Of a stretch of 64,000 nt of DNA, positions 25,459 through 34,204 are shown in pieces. A program made the translations under genes and the position numbers. The notes beneath the pieces are model-generated. The model searched no databases, had not been told where the DNA came from, and worked only from the letters and a program-made list of their open reading frames with translations. The DNA lies in assembly GCA_947477885.1 (NCBI GenBank), contig CANJUD010000001.1:44632-108631 (forward strand), read 5' to 3'. The stretch is from Bacteroidota bacterium. Its GTDB lineage: Bacteria; Bacteroidota; Bacteroidia; UKL13-3. Position 1 is the first letter of the stretch. Each line of letters starts with the position of its first letter.

Positions 25459-25937
25459 TATTGTTTGATAATAATTGTATGGTATAAATTGTTATTGTCG
25501 CTGGTATAAAACACAAACATATAGGGAGCAGCGGTTAAGTTGTCTACTGGGATAATATTGGTACTATTCAGTATTCTGGCAACTTCTTTTCCCTGCATAT
25601 CATATACCACCACAGTGGTGATTTTGTTATCGGATTGTATATATAGTTCAGAAATGGCAGGATTGGGATAAACCTTAATATTGTTGGCAACTGCGGGTTC
25701 GATAACCGATAAAATATTTAGATAATTGGGCTGTAAGAAACCTTGAGAAAATTTATAGCCACCCACATTTCGTGTATTAATAATGGTTTCTCCAATATTA
25801 ATTTCAAACATATAATTACTGTCGATATATGACAAACCTGCACTGTTTATCACCATAGGTGAAACACTTTGTGCTTGGGTAGTCTGCACCCCGCATACAA
25901 AAATTATAATAAGTAGGCCTAATCCCTTTAGTTTCAT
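25458..25937 (-). CDS. T9SS type A sorting-domain protein, short
   Basis: The ATG at 25937 gives 159 residues. An in-frame TTG nine bases upstream is less likely. A signal peptide (ending TTQAQ) and a short mature region are followed from about residue 85 by a T9SS C-terminal sorting domain: KVYPNPAISELYI, then VVYDMQGKEVARIL and a final LYHTIIIKQ strand. The protein is exported by the type IX system and attached to or released from the surface. It is the first gene of the operon with the fibre protein, whose start overlaps its stop, so it may be the fibre's anchor or partner. Confidence 0.85.
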   Translation of the reverse strand: MKLKGLGLLIIIFVCGVQTTQAQSVSPMVINSAGLSYIDSNYMFEINIGETIINTRNVGGYKFSQGFLQPNYLNILSVIEPAVANNIKVYPNPAISELYIQSDNKITTVVVYDMQGKEVARILNSTNIIPVDNLTAAPYMFVFYTSDNNNLYHTIIIKQ

Positions 25938-26011
25938 TGTTCCCAAAATTGAAATACAATATTAGTGGTTTTTAATTAATAAGCAAAATGGGAAAAACGT
26001 TGTGTCCCGCT

Positions 26012-26240
26012 GTGGTTGGTGAATCCCGAATCTTATTCGGGACCAAACCACAGGCAAATTTTCCGAACATCTATTCTGCCTCTGGTCGTGTGTTTTCACC
26101 GACCAGTACCGTGCTCACTAAAGTATGATATATGTTGTCTCCGAAGGTGGTTGGTGAATCCCGAATCTTATTCGGGACCAAACCACAGGCAACACCAACC
26201 ACAGGCAAACCACAGGCAGTGAAAACACCAACCGCAGGCC
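26012..26240. repeat. Second REP-like palindrome cluster
   Basis: Type C units with nested TCCCGA...TCGGGA loops lie at 26012-26056 and 26147-26191. A reverse type B lies at 26076-26107, followed by the same ACCGTGCTCACTAAAGTAT linker that follows the B unit at 20821. Shortened A half-units lie at 26193-26240. The cluster fills the 306-base gap between two genes read in the same (reverse) direction. No gene is seen in it. Confidence 0.85.
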
Positions 26241-26242
26241 AA

Positions 26243-26812
26243 CTACATCCCCAACCTTCGCCCCATAATCTCCACCACCTTTTCATACAACTGCAAAGGC
26301 GTCATCGTTCGCCAGCCTAGGGTATCAAGCTCCCCGCCAAAGTTTATATAATAATCGATATTGGCTTGTTGGAATTCTTGTAATATATGCTCTCTGAAAT
26401 TGATGGCCACCACCCATCCATTTTCTACTTCCTGAAACCATTCTTCATAATAACAATCATCACTGCTGTGGAAGTTCAAAACATTTTCACCAATTAATAT
26501 ATATTTGTCAATACCTTCTTCTATTAAACTTTCTATCACTTCACGTTTCAGCCACATAATATCATTGTTAACTGCATCGTTCCATTCCCCGATAAATTCT
26601 ATCACTGCAAAGCCATTTTGGTAATCGGCCATCAATAATTTCATATATAATGTGCTAGAACCAAACTCGTCCCATTGTGGGTGAATTAGATAGTTATATA
26701 TTTTATTATGATAATCAAACTCACTGTGCTCACGCCCGTAGAAAGGCGATTGTGCGTCGCTCTCGCTTTGGTAGTGCTGTCGCCAGTTATAGTAGGGTTC
26801 TAAGTTATGCAT
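26243..26812 (-). CDS. Cytoplasmic protein of unknown function
   Basis: A 189-residue protein without a signal peptide or membrane segment. It is rich in acidic and aromatic residues (PQWDEFGSSTLYMKLL, NDAVNNDIMWLKREVIESLI, ESSDDCYYEEW-like). I recognise no named family, although the smooth hydrophobic pattern and normal codon use support a real gene. Its stop codon lies two bases from the REP cluster, so the repeat abuts the gene without disrupting it. Element E3 lies directly upstream of its start at 26812. Confidence 0.7.
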   Translation of the reverse strand: MHNLEPYYNWRQHYQSESDAQSPFYGREHSEFDYHNKIYNYLIHPQWDEFGSSTLYMKLLMADYQNGFAVIEFIGEWNDAVNNDIMWLKREVIESLIEEGIDKYILIGENVLNFHSSDDCYYEEWFQEVENGWVVAINFREHILQEFQQANIDYYINFGGELDTLGWRTMTPLQLYEKVVEIMGRRLGM

Positions 26813-26825
26813 GGCGCAAAGGTAG

Positions 26826-27005
26826 TCCCGAATCTTATTTGGGAGGGATTCAGGATTCGGGAATCGGGGTTGCTTTCGCCAAAAAATGTACGATATACGA
26901 TGTACGACATACGATGTTTGCTGTCGCCAGATTTTGAGACATTCCTCGCGTCAGCCCCTGAATCCTGAATCCTGAATCCCGAATCCCGACCCCTGATTCC
27001 TATTT
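26826..27005. repeat. Inverted heptamer element E3 with three heptamer types
   Basis: From left to right it holds the palindrome TCCCGAATCTTATTTGGGA (26826-26844) and the reverse heptamers ATTCAGG, ATTCGGG and AATCGGG (26848-26868). A central TACGATA/TACGATG/TACGACA/TACGATG array follows (26889-26916), then the core CGCGTCAGC (26947-26955), then direct heptamers CCTGAAT (three times), CCCGAAT, CCCGACC, CCTGATT and CCTATTT (26957-27005). The outer heptamers are complementary and could fold into one long hairpin. Confidence 0.85.
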
Positions 27006-27009
27006 CCCC

Positions 27010-27017
27010 TATATTTG
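27010..27017 (+). promoter_or_regulatory. -7 promoter element directly before a GTG start
   Basis: TATATTTG matches TAnnTTTG. It ends four bases before the GTG at 27022, so transcription would begin at or just after the start codon, giving a leaderless message if the promoter is real. Confidence 0.45.
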
Positions 27018-27021
27018 CCTT

Positions 27022-27483
27022 GTGAAAAAAGCACTTGTATTATACCTTCTCTTTAGTTCGGCATTTGCAAGTGCCCAGCAAAATGACTCTTTACGAAAAG
27101 CAGATAGTATACAAAAAGCACTACATACAATTCAAATTCAAAATAAAAATAACAATGTTCTTCCCTATATGCACTGCCCGTTAGAAATCAAATTCGAACC
27201 TTACGATTCTGTGGCTGGATATATTTTATTATATGATACTAACAATGTTCTTTATTTAAAAGCCGATATATATTATCCCAAATATCACCACCTTATTTAT
27301 GAAGCTTGCGATTGGTCGAATCAAAAATATACTGCTTACCTGTACAGCAAATATGGTAATAAATTAAACAGTTTTGTAGTAGTGAATCCGCCGCAAAATG
27401 GGCAGGTTGGGAATGTTGGCCCGTATAAGGATTTGAGGAAAATCAGAAAGCACAAATCCAGATCCCTAAGAAAAGTAAAATAG
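27022..27483 (+). CDS. Small secreted protein of unknown function
   Basis: Translation from the GTG at 27022 gives 153 residues beginning with a good signal peptide (LVLYLLFSSAFASAQQ). The mature part has a His/Cys-containing middle (YMHCPLEIKFEPYDS, YEACDWSNQKY) and a strongly basic C-terminus (DLRKIRKHKSRSLRKVK). I recognise no family. The gene stands alone between repeat E3 and the secA promoter. The basic tail might contact nucleic acid or membrane, but that is only a guess. Confidence 0.65.
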   Translation: MKKALVLYLLFSSAFASAQQNDSLRKADSIQKALHTIQIQNKNNNVLPYMHCPLEIKFEPYDSVAGYILLYDTNNVLYLKADIYYPKYHHLIYEACDWSNQKYTAYLYSKYGNKLNSFVVVNPPQNGQVGNVGPYKDLRKIRKHKSRSLRKVK

Positions 27484-27528
27484 AACCCCTGTAAACACTG
27501 GTGTCGGCACATTTGTCAGTCAAAATGC

Positions 27529-27558
27529 TTGAGGCAAAACTTTTGTTACCTAATTTCG
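27529..27558 (+). promoter_or_regulatory. Promoter of secA
   Basis: A -33 TTG (27529-27531) lies 19 bases before TAATTTCG (27551-27558), which is one mismatch from TAnnTTTG. The spacing is that expected for the Bacteroidota housekeeping sigma factor. The ATG of secA follows 25 bases later. Confidence 0.5.
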
Positions 27559-27583
27559 CGGTTTAAAGATTAAAATTATATAT

Positions 27584-30500
27584 ATGTTAGGTTCGTTAGT
27601 TAAAGGATTATCCACGCTTTTCGGCGGCTCGAAGGCTGATCGTGATATGAAAGAGTTCTCCCCAAGGGTGTCAGAAATCATTAAACATTTTGAAAGTTAT
27701 AGCTCCCTGTCCGACCAAGGTCTGCGGGAAAAAACTTTAGAACTGAAAGCCCGCATTGCCGAATATCTGAAAGAAATTGATGATGAAGTTGCAGAGCTTG
27801 AAGCCAATTTACAATCCACTATTGGTGGTGATATTGGCGAGCGTGATGATATTTTTAAAGCTATCGACAAACTTAAAAAAGACCGTGATGTAGAACTTGA
27901 AAAAATTCTCGATATAATACTTCCTGAGGCATTTGCTGTGGTAAAAGATACCGCTCGTCGCCTTACCGAAAATAAAGGAATGCGTGTACCCGCTACACAA
28001 ATGGACCGCGACTTGGCCATCGATTATGATTTTGTGAGCATTGAAGGCGATATAGCTGTATATAAAAATGTATGGTCGGCCGCAGGGATTGAGATTATTT
28101 GGAATATGGTACATTATGATGTGCAGTTGATTGGAGGTATGGTTTTGCATAAAGGCAAAATCGCGGAGATGGCCACTGGTGAAGGAAAAACATTGGTATC
28201 AACTTTACCTGCATACTTGAATGCATTGAGCGGACAAGGCGTACACGTAGTAACTGTCAATGATTATCTGGCCCGTCGTGACTGTGAGTGGAATGGTCCT
28301 TTGTTTCAATTTCACGGACTGAGTGTTGATTGTATAGATTTCCACGAGCCTAATAGTGATGAACGTCGCAAAGCTTATGCAAGTGATATTATATATGGTA
28401 CCAATAATGAATTTGGTTTCGATTATTTGCGTGACAACATGGCACGCTCAACCGATGAGCTAGTTCAACGCAAACATCATTTTGCAATGGTGGATGAGGT
28501 GGACTCCGTGCTGATTGATGATGCACGTACTCCTTTGATTATTTCTGGCCCTGTGCCCAAAGGCGATGAGCAAGAATATTTTGCTTTGAAACCACGTATT
28601 GAAAGACTGGTTGAGGCCCAAAAGAAATATATAAATACCGCATTTAACGATGCCAAAAAATTAATAACAGAGGGCAAAGAAGAAGAGGGCGGAAAATTAT
28701 TATTAAGAGCCCACAGGGGATTACCAAAAAACAAAAATATTATTAAGTATTTGGGTGAGCCAGGGATGAAGCAATTTCTGACAAAAATAGAAAATGTATA
28801 CCTGTCCGATCAACAAAAACGCATGAACGAAGTTGATGAAGCTTTATACTTTGTAATCGACGAAAAAAGTAATAGTGTGGAGTTGAAGGAAAAGGGTGTT
28901 GAAATGATTACCGGTGCGGGCGATGATCCCAACTTTTTCATTATGCCTGATGTAGGAGCTGCTATTGCAGAAATAGAAAAATCGGAGGGAACAGATGAAG
29001 AACGAAAACACCGCAAAGAAACATTGATGCGTGATTTTGCAATCAAATCGGATAGAATACATTCGATAAATCAATTATTAAAAGCATATACATTATTTGA
29101 ACGCGATGTAGAATATATTATAGATGGCGGAAAAATAAAAATTGTAGATGAGCAAACAGGCCGTGTGCTTGATGGACGCAGATATTCAGATGGTTTGCAT
29201 CAATCTATCGAAGCAAAAGAAAATGTGAAAGTGGAAGCTGCTACACAAACTTATGCTACCGTTACGCTGCAAAATTATTTCCGTATGTATCATAAACTTT
29301 GTGGTATGACAGGAACTGCGGAAACAGAAGCAGGAGAGTTGTGGTCAATATATAAATTGGATGTGGTAGTTATTCCAACAAACAGAGGTATGATAAGAAA
29401 AGACCTCAACGATATGATATATAAAACCACACGTGAAAAATATAATGCAGTAATAGACGAAATAGTAAAATTACAAAACGAGGGAAGGCCTGTATTGGTT
29501 GGAACTACATCGGTTGAGGTGAGTGAATTGTTGAGCAGAATGATGTCGCTAAGAAAACTAAAACATAATGTACTGAATGCAAAACAACATCAACGCGAAG
29601 CAGAAGTTGTAGCCGAAGCAGGTATGGCTGGAACAGTTACGATATCAACAAACATGGCGGGTCGTGGTACTGATATAAAACTTGGATCCGGCGTAAAAGA
29701 AGCCGGCGGACTTGCAATACTTGGCACCGAGCGTCACGAGAGTCGCCGTGTGGATAGGCAGTTGCGTGGTCGTGCGGGACGTCAAGGTGATCCTGGTTCT
29801 TCACGTTTTTATGTATCATTGGAAGATAATTTGATGCGTTTATTTGGTTCGGATAGAATCGCAGCCATCATGGATAGAATGGGCATGAAGGAAGGTGATG
29901 TGATAGAACATTCTATGATATCAAAATCTATTGAGCGTGCACAGAAAAAAGTAGAACAAAATAACTTTGGAATTCGCAAAAGATTATTGGAATTTGATGA
30001 TGTAATGAATGCCCAACGTGAAGTTATATATAATAAACGTCGCAATGCCTTATGGGGTGATAAGTTGGCCATGGACTTAAATAATATGTTATATGATTTT
30101 GTGGATGAGCAGGTGGGAGAATATAAAGAAGAGGGCGATTTGGAAGGATTGAAATTGGAGTTTTTAAGAAGCCTTGCATGGGAACCTGGCATTGATGCAG
30201 CTATGTTCAAGTCCATGAATCAAGAGGCTTTGACGGAAGAAATATTTGCACAAGCGAATAGTTATTATAAGGGAAAATCTGCAGACATCGCAAATAATTC
30301 AGTGCCCGTACTAAAAAATATATATAATGAAAAAGGCGACCAGATACAATATTTAGGTGTGCCATTTACTGATGGTTTGCACAATATGAATATCACTGTT
30401 GACTTTAATAAAGCTATAGAAACTTCAGGAAAAGAAATAGTATATACTTTTGAAAAACTGATGGTGTTAAACCAAATTGATGAAGAGTGGAAAGAACATC

Positions 30501-30898
30501 TACGTGAAATGGACGAATTAAAAACCGCAGTATATAATGCTACCTTGGAACAAAAAGATCCATTGCTTATATATAAACTGGAATCGTTCAATTTGTTTAA
30601 ATCTATGTTGTCGCGAATTAACCGTGATGTATTGGGTGTATTGTTCAAAAGCCAAGTAGAAGGACAAACACAGGTGCGTGAGCAAAGACAAATTACCCGT
30701 GCCCCACAACCCAAATTGCAAACCAGCCGCACGGATAATATAAGTTCTACTGGGAATATACAACCCAATTATCAAACCAACGAAGATGCACCTGCCAAAC
30801 CACAACAAGTAAAAGGCGTGATAAAAGTGGGTCGCAATGATCCTTGTCCTTGTGGTTCAGGTAAGAAATTTAAGCAGTGCCACGGAAAGGATGAGTAA
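27584..30898 (+). CDS. secA: Preprotein translocase ATPase SecA
   Basis: SecA drives unfolded proteins through SecYEG at the inner membrane. The 1,104-residue length is usual for Bacteroidota and about 200 more than E. coli SecA, with the extra sequence in the N-terminal and 330-480 regions. Visible motifs are the Walker A GEGKT (199-203), NDYLARRD, Walker B DEVD (304-307), ISTNMAGRGTDIKL, QLRGRAGRQGD and the C-terminal SEC-C zinc site (C1088, C1090, C1099, H1100) that binds SecB or ribosomes. It lies alone between its promoter and a REP unit at 30911. Confidence 0.98.
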   Translation: MLGSLVKGLSTLFGGSKADRDMKEFSPRVSEIIKHFESYSSLSDQGLREKTLELKARIAEYLKEIDDEVAELEANLQSTIGGDIGERDDIFKAIDKLKKDRDVELEKILDIILPEAFAVVKDTARRLTENKGMRVPATQMDRDLAIDYDFVSIEGDIAVYKNVWSAAGIEIIWNMVHYDVQLIGGMVLHKGKIAEMATGEGKTLVSTLPAYLNALSGQGVHVVTVNDYLARRDCEWNGPLFQFHGLSVDCIDFHEPNSDERRKAYASDIIYGTNNEFGFDYLRDNMARSTDELVQRKHHFAMVDEVDSVLIDDARTPLIISGPVPKGDEQEYFALKPRIERLVEAQKKYINTAFNDAKKLITEGKEEEGGKLLLRAHRGLPKNKNIIKYLGEPGMKQFLTKIENVYLSDQQKRMNEVDEALYFVIDEKSNSVELKEKGVEMITGAGDDPNFFIMPDVGAAIAEIEKSEGTDEERKHRKETLMRDFAIKSDRIHSINQLLKAYTLFERDVEYIIDGGKIKIVDEQTGRVLDGRRYSDGLHQSIEAKENVKVEAATQTYATVTLQNYFRMYHKLCGMTGTAETEAGELWSIYKLDVVVIPTNRGMIRKDLNDMIYKTTREKYNAVIDEIVKLQNEGRPVLVGTTSVEVSELLSRMMSLRKLKHNVLNAKQHQREAEVVAEAGMAGTVTISTNMAGRGTDIKLGSGVKEAGGLAILGTERHESRRVDRQLRGRAGRQGDPGSSRFYVSLEDNLMRLFGSDRIAAIMDRMGMKEGDVIEHSMISKSIERAQKKVEQNNFGIRKRLLEFDDVMNAQREVIYNKRRNALWGDKLAMDLNNMLYDFVDEQVGEYKEEGDLEGLKLEFLRSLAWEPGIDAAMFKSMNQEALTEEIFAQANSYYKGKSADIANNSVPVLKNIYNEKGDQIQYLGVPFTDGLHNMNITVDFNKAIETSGKEIVYTFEKLMVLNQIDEEWKEHLREMDELKTAVYNATLEQKDPLLIYKLESFNLFKSMLSRINRDVLGVLFKSQVEGQTQVREQRQITRAPQPKLQTSRTDNISSTGNIQPNYQTNEDAPAKPQQVKGVIKVGRNDPCPCGSGKKFKQCHGKDE

Positions 30899-30910
30899 AG
30901 CACGATGCTT

Positions 30911-30937
30911 GTGGTTGTGTGTTTTCACCAACCACAA
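30911..30937 (-). repeat. Solitary REP-like palindrome after secA
   Basis: GTGGTTGTGTG-TTTT-CACCAACCAC is a type B unit lying 13 bases after the secA stop. It lacks the AGGCAG tail. It could act as a transcript-end hairpin for secA. Confidence 0.75.
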
Positions 30938-30963
30938 TTGGTAATTTATTATAATACTTCTCC

Positions 30964-31797
30964 ATGCAAATATTCACAAAAAAGACAGAATTACAGGACT
31001 ACCTAAAAAAATGGTTTGCTGGAAATACAATTGGATTTGTCCCCACCATGGGAGCTTTGCATGCAGGACATTTATCATTGATTGAGCAATCGAAAAAAAA
31101 GTGTGGTGTTACGGTATGCAGTATCTTTGTAAACCCAATACAGTTCAATGATCCCGCTGATTTAGCTAAATACCCAAGGCCTATCGAACATGATATAGAA
31201 CTGCTGGAAAAAGCTGGTTGTGATATATTATATAATCCTGATGTAAATGATGTATATGATGGTGAACCAAGTATTATACAAATTGATTTAGGCGGATTGG
31301 AAAAAGTATTTGAGAGCAAACAAAGACCGGGGCATTTTGATGGTGTAGTTTCTGTTGTAAAAAAATTATTTGATGCTGTAAAACCCACCGATGTTTTCTT
31401 CGGACAAAAAGATTATCAGCAAACTTTGGTGGTAAGGAAAATGATTCGTTATTATAATATGCCTATCAAGTTTTATACCTGCCCAATATTGAGAGAAGCT
31501 GATGGATTGGCTATGAGCAGCCGCAATGCTAGGCTTACTGCAGAAGAAAGAGAACAAGCAATTAATATATATAAAGCACTCAAAGAAGCTGCACTGAAAC
31601 AAGGATTATATACTCCTACTCAGGTAGAAGAATATATGTATACTGAATTGCAAAAAAATAGTTTTATGGAAATAGAATATGCTTCTATTGTTGATCCAAC
31701 AGATTTAAAACCTATTATAGATTGGCAACATAGTGCGGTGATATTGGTAGCCGTAAAAGTGCCGTCTACCCGTTTAATAGATAATGTATTGTTATAA
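30964..31797 (+). CDS. panC: Pantothenate synthetase PanC
   Basis: PanC joins pantoate and beta-alanine with ATP to make pantothenate, the precursor of coenzyme A. The 277-residue protein has the nucleotide-binding HxxH as H33/H36 in GALHAGHLSL, the FVNPIQF substrate strand, GQKDYQQ and the KMSKS-like SSRNARL. The ATG at 30964 follows the TTATTATAATACTTCTCC leader. It is separated from kdsB by three bases, so the two are co-transcribed, although they serve different pathways. Confidence 0.96.
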   Translation: MQIFTKKTELQDYLKKWFAGNTIGFVPTMGALHAGHLSLIEQSKKKCGVTVCSIFVNPIQFNDPADLAKYPRPIEHDIELLEKAGCDILYNPDVNDVYDGEPSIIQIDLGGLEKVFESKQRPGHFDGVVSVVKKLFDAVKPTDVFFGQKDYQQTLVVRKMIRYYNMPIKFYTCPILREADGLAMSSRNARLTAEEREQAINIYKALKEAALKQGLYTPTQVEEYMYTELQKNSFMEIEYASIVDPTDLKPIIDWQHSAVILVAVKVPSTRLIDNVLL

Positions 31798-31800
31798 TAT

Positions 31801-32535
31801 ATGAATACAACCATTATTATACCCGCACGTTATGCATCCACCCGTTTCCCAGGCAAACCTTTGGTTGAGCTGGCAGGCAAATCGATGTTGATGCGTGTAT
31901 ATGAGCAAGCATCCAAAGCTAAAGGAATTTCAGATATTATTATAGCAACAGATGATATAAAAATACAAGAACATTGTATAAAGCAAGGAGCTAAAGTTTG
32001 CATGACAAGCACTGAGCACCAAACGGGGACAGACCGCTGCGTGGAAGTGATTAATAGATTGAGTACCAAACCAGATATTATAATAAATGTACAAGGCGAT
32101 GAACCCTTTATCAATCCAAAACAGATAGAACAGTTGGTAGATTTATTACTACAAGCACCTATACAAATTGCGACACTTTGTAAAAAAATTGATACGCCAG
32201 AAGATATAATAAATCCTAATGTGGTAAAAGTAGTAAAAGCTATAAAAGACAAAGCATTATATTTTTCGCGACAGGCAATTCCGTATTATAGAGGTAAGCA
32301 AATCGTAGAAACATATTATAAGCATTTGGGTATTTATGGTTTCAAAACTGAAACATTTTTACAAATAGCCAAACTTCCCCAAAGCCCACTAGAAAAGGCC
32401 GAGAGCCTTGAACAACTTCGCTGGTTGGATAATGGTTATGATATATATCTAGCTGAAACTGATTTTCAAAGTGTGGCGATTGATACGCCTGAGGATGTGA
32501 AGAAGGCTTTAGATTTTTTGAGTTTGTCATCCTGA
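31801..32535 (+). CDS. kdsB: CMP-KDO synthetase KdsB
   Basis: KdsB activates 3-deoxy-manno-octulosonate with CTP for attachment to lipid A. The 244 residues open with the nucleotidyltransferase signature PARYASTRFPGKPL (8-21). They also contain VQGDEPF, the metal/sugar site, and YFSRQAIPYYR. The last codons and the TGA stop fall in the left arm of a large inverted repeat (32532-32598), so the C-terminal LSLSS was probably set by that repeat. Confidence 0.96.
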   Translation: MNTTIIIPARYASTRFPGKPLVELAGKSMLMRVYEQASKAKGISDIIIATDDIKIQEHCIKQGAKVCMTSTEHQTGTDRCVEVINRLSTKPDIIINVQGDEPFINPKQIEQLVDLLLQAPIQIATLCKKIDTPEDIINPNVVKVVKAIKDKALYFSRQAIPYYRGKQIVETYYKHLGIYGFKTETFLQIAKLPQSPLEKAESLEQLRWLDNGYDIYLAETDFQSVAIDTPEDVKKALDFLSLSS

Positions 32536-32598
32536 GTTCATCGAAGGGCGACAAACCATAGGAGGAGTAGTTCTCCTCGCCGTCTTCGATGAACTCAG
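32532..32598. terminator. Long inverted repeat between convergent genes (CTGAG family)
   Basis: CTGAGTTCATCGAAG (32532-32546) and CTTCGATGAACTCAG (32584-32598) are perfect 15-base complements. Nested inside are GGCG/CGCC and GAGGAG/CTCCTC stems. It lies between kdsB and the reverse gene at 32608 and probably terminates both. A relative occurs at 44362-44402. Confidence 0.8.
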
Positions 32599-32607
32599 AC
32601 TGATAGT

Positions 32608-33417
32608 TTAGTTCCCCATCAAATACCCATTCACTTCCACCAACAATTTCCTTGCTTTCTCCGCTTTATATTTATAGGTAATCTCTTTGGCATGCACAGC
32701 CCCGCCTCTGTAATACCTTTCCCACCAAGGGAGTACACCCATTACAACTTCTGGCCATGAGTAGCTATTGAAGGTGCGTATCATGGCATAAACAAATACA
32801 GAATTTAGAGCTACAGAATTTACTGCGTTTTTATAATCATGTGCATAGGCTTGCCCTAGTCCGGGTAAAAACAAACTCATCACTAGTGCTTTTTGTGGGG
32901 ATATATGATCTAGATGTTTTACCTTTTTGTTTAAGGTATGATAATATTTAGAATCGGGAATAAGCTTTTGTAAATAGAATAAGCAGGAATCATAATTTCT
33001 TAATGACCATAAATCTAAAAACATATAATAGTTATAATTATATGAATATTTGTCTTCATATTTTTTCAGATACTGTAATGACGTTTCATATTTTTTGATG
33101 AAATATGCTGAACCTGCCATTTTCATTAGCATTCCGTCGTTTACGCTATCTGCAGAAACCAAGTCATAAGCTTTAGAGTAGTATATATCGGCTACTTCAA
33201 ATTTGTATTGAAAAAACAAAGTATCACCCAATGTAAAACAAGATTGAGCGGATAATAATTTGGGGTTAAAATAAGCTGCACGGTTAATTAATGACAAGCC
33301 CGTATCTGTTTTATTTTGCAGCACATACTGCCAACCCGCCGCATAAGTTTCGGCAGCAGTTTGTCCTTTTGCAATAAATGCAAAACAACTAAAGCAGATT
33401 AAAAGAAAGCGTTTCAA
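32608..33417 (-). CDS. Secreted TPR-like protein with DUF5683-type C-terminus
   Basis: I place the start at a TTG (33417), giving 269 residues, because it yields a proper signal peptide (KRFLLICFSCFAFIAKGQ). The longer frame to 33480 adds only a basic leader and deeper overlap. Residues 25-185 show repeated short helices with YY/YF pairs (DIYYSKAYDL, SLQYLKKYEDKY) like TPRs. The C-terminal part contains ALVMSLFLPGLGQAYAHDY, the PG-x-GQ-x-Y motif of DUF5683/TM2-like membrane proteins. It is paralogous in layout to the gene upstream and overlaps it by 29 bases. Confidence 0.75.
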   Translation of the reverse strand: MKRFLLICFSCFAFIAKGQTAAETYAAGWQYVLQNKTDTGLSLINRAAYFNPKLLSAQSCFTLGDTLFFQYKFEVADIYYSKAYDLVSADSVNDGMLMKMAGSAYFIKKYETSLQYLKKYEDKYSYNYNYYMFLDLWSLRNYDSCLFYLQKLIPDSKYYHTLNKKVKHLDHISPQKALVMSLFLPGLGQAYAHDYKNAVNSVALNSVFVYAMIRTFNSYSWPEVVMGVLPWWERYYRGGAVHAKEITYKYKAEKARKLLVEVNGYLMGN

Positions 33418-34204
33418 CTTTTTTTCTATAATATATTTTTTTTTCTGAATTATATTTCTTTGCCGATTTCCACGAACCATATATATTTCCCAAATAAAAT
33501 CCTACACCCACGCTGCCATATATCCAGCCGTACACGCTTTTAACCCCCTCTTTCTGAAAGCCGCGATATGCCTGAAAAGCCGACGTTGCTATGGTTAAAA
33601 ACGACACGATACCATCATGTTTGTATCCTGTATATATTTTTCCTGCGCCTGGAATAATGGTAGAAAATAATGCCGCTTTTAATGGGCTTTTCGGATGAGC
33701 CTGCATTACTGAAGTATAATAGTTTTCAGTAGCCAATAATTCACGATATAATTGTTTGTTTTTCTTGAGCCATTTATAATAATGGGTATAATCCATTTGG
33801 TTAATTTTGTATTCCAAATTCCAAACTAACAATAAATATTCATCCTTTATATATTTTGTTTTAATAAACGAATCTGCCTGCTGGTAGTAGCTCCCACAGC
33901 GGCAATGGTTCAGAAATAGAAGACTTGTGCTTTTGGTATAATAGTGAGGGGTAATGCTTTTACACAAATCCAACCCTATATCATATTTTTTGAGGCGTAG
34001 GTAATTGGCTGCAATGAGTTCTTTAAGCGTATCGTTGCTGCTATTGGCTTTGAGACAGGCTATATACTCTGCATTTGCATTTTTGTAATCATATACACTT
34101 TGCAAATGGTCGGCGTATTTGCGGGTGTTTGCTGCATCAAAAATGTTTTGTGCAGAAATAATATCTACCGAAAAAAATAGAAAAAGTATGTATAATATTC
34201 TCAA
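33389..34204 (-). CDS. Secreted TPR-like protein with PGxGxxY membrane segment
   Basis: Starts at a TTG (34204) that overlaps the TGA of the yidD-like gene as TTGA, which indicates translational coupling. It codes 271 residues with a signal peptide (LFLFFSVDIISAQ). The middle is helical and TPR-like (DYKNANAEYIACLKAN, YLRLKKYDIGLDLCKS). The C-terminal region holds ALFSTIIPGAGKIYTGYKH, which corresponds to the PGLGQAY segment of the next gene. The matching design of the two neighbours suggests a duplicated gene pair serving one envelope process. Confidence 0.75.
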   Translation of the reverse strand: MRILYILFLFFSVDIISAQNIFDAANTRKYADHLQSVYDYKNANAEYIACLKANSSNDTLKELIAANYLRLKKYDIGLDLCKSITPHYYTKSTSLLFLNHCRCGSYYQQADSFIKTKYIKDEYLLLVWNLEYKINQMDYTHYYKWLKKNKQLYRELLATENYYTSVMQAHPKSPLKAALFSTIIPGAGKIYTGYKHDGIVSFLTIATSAFQAYRGFQKEGVKSVYGWIYGSVGVGFYLGNIYGSWKSAKKYNSEKKIYYRKKVETLSFNLL

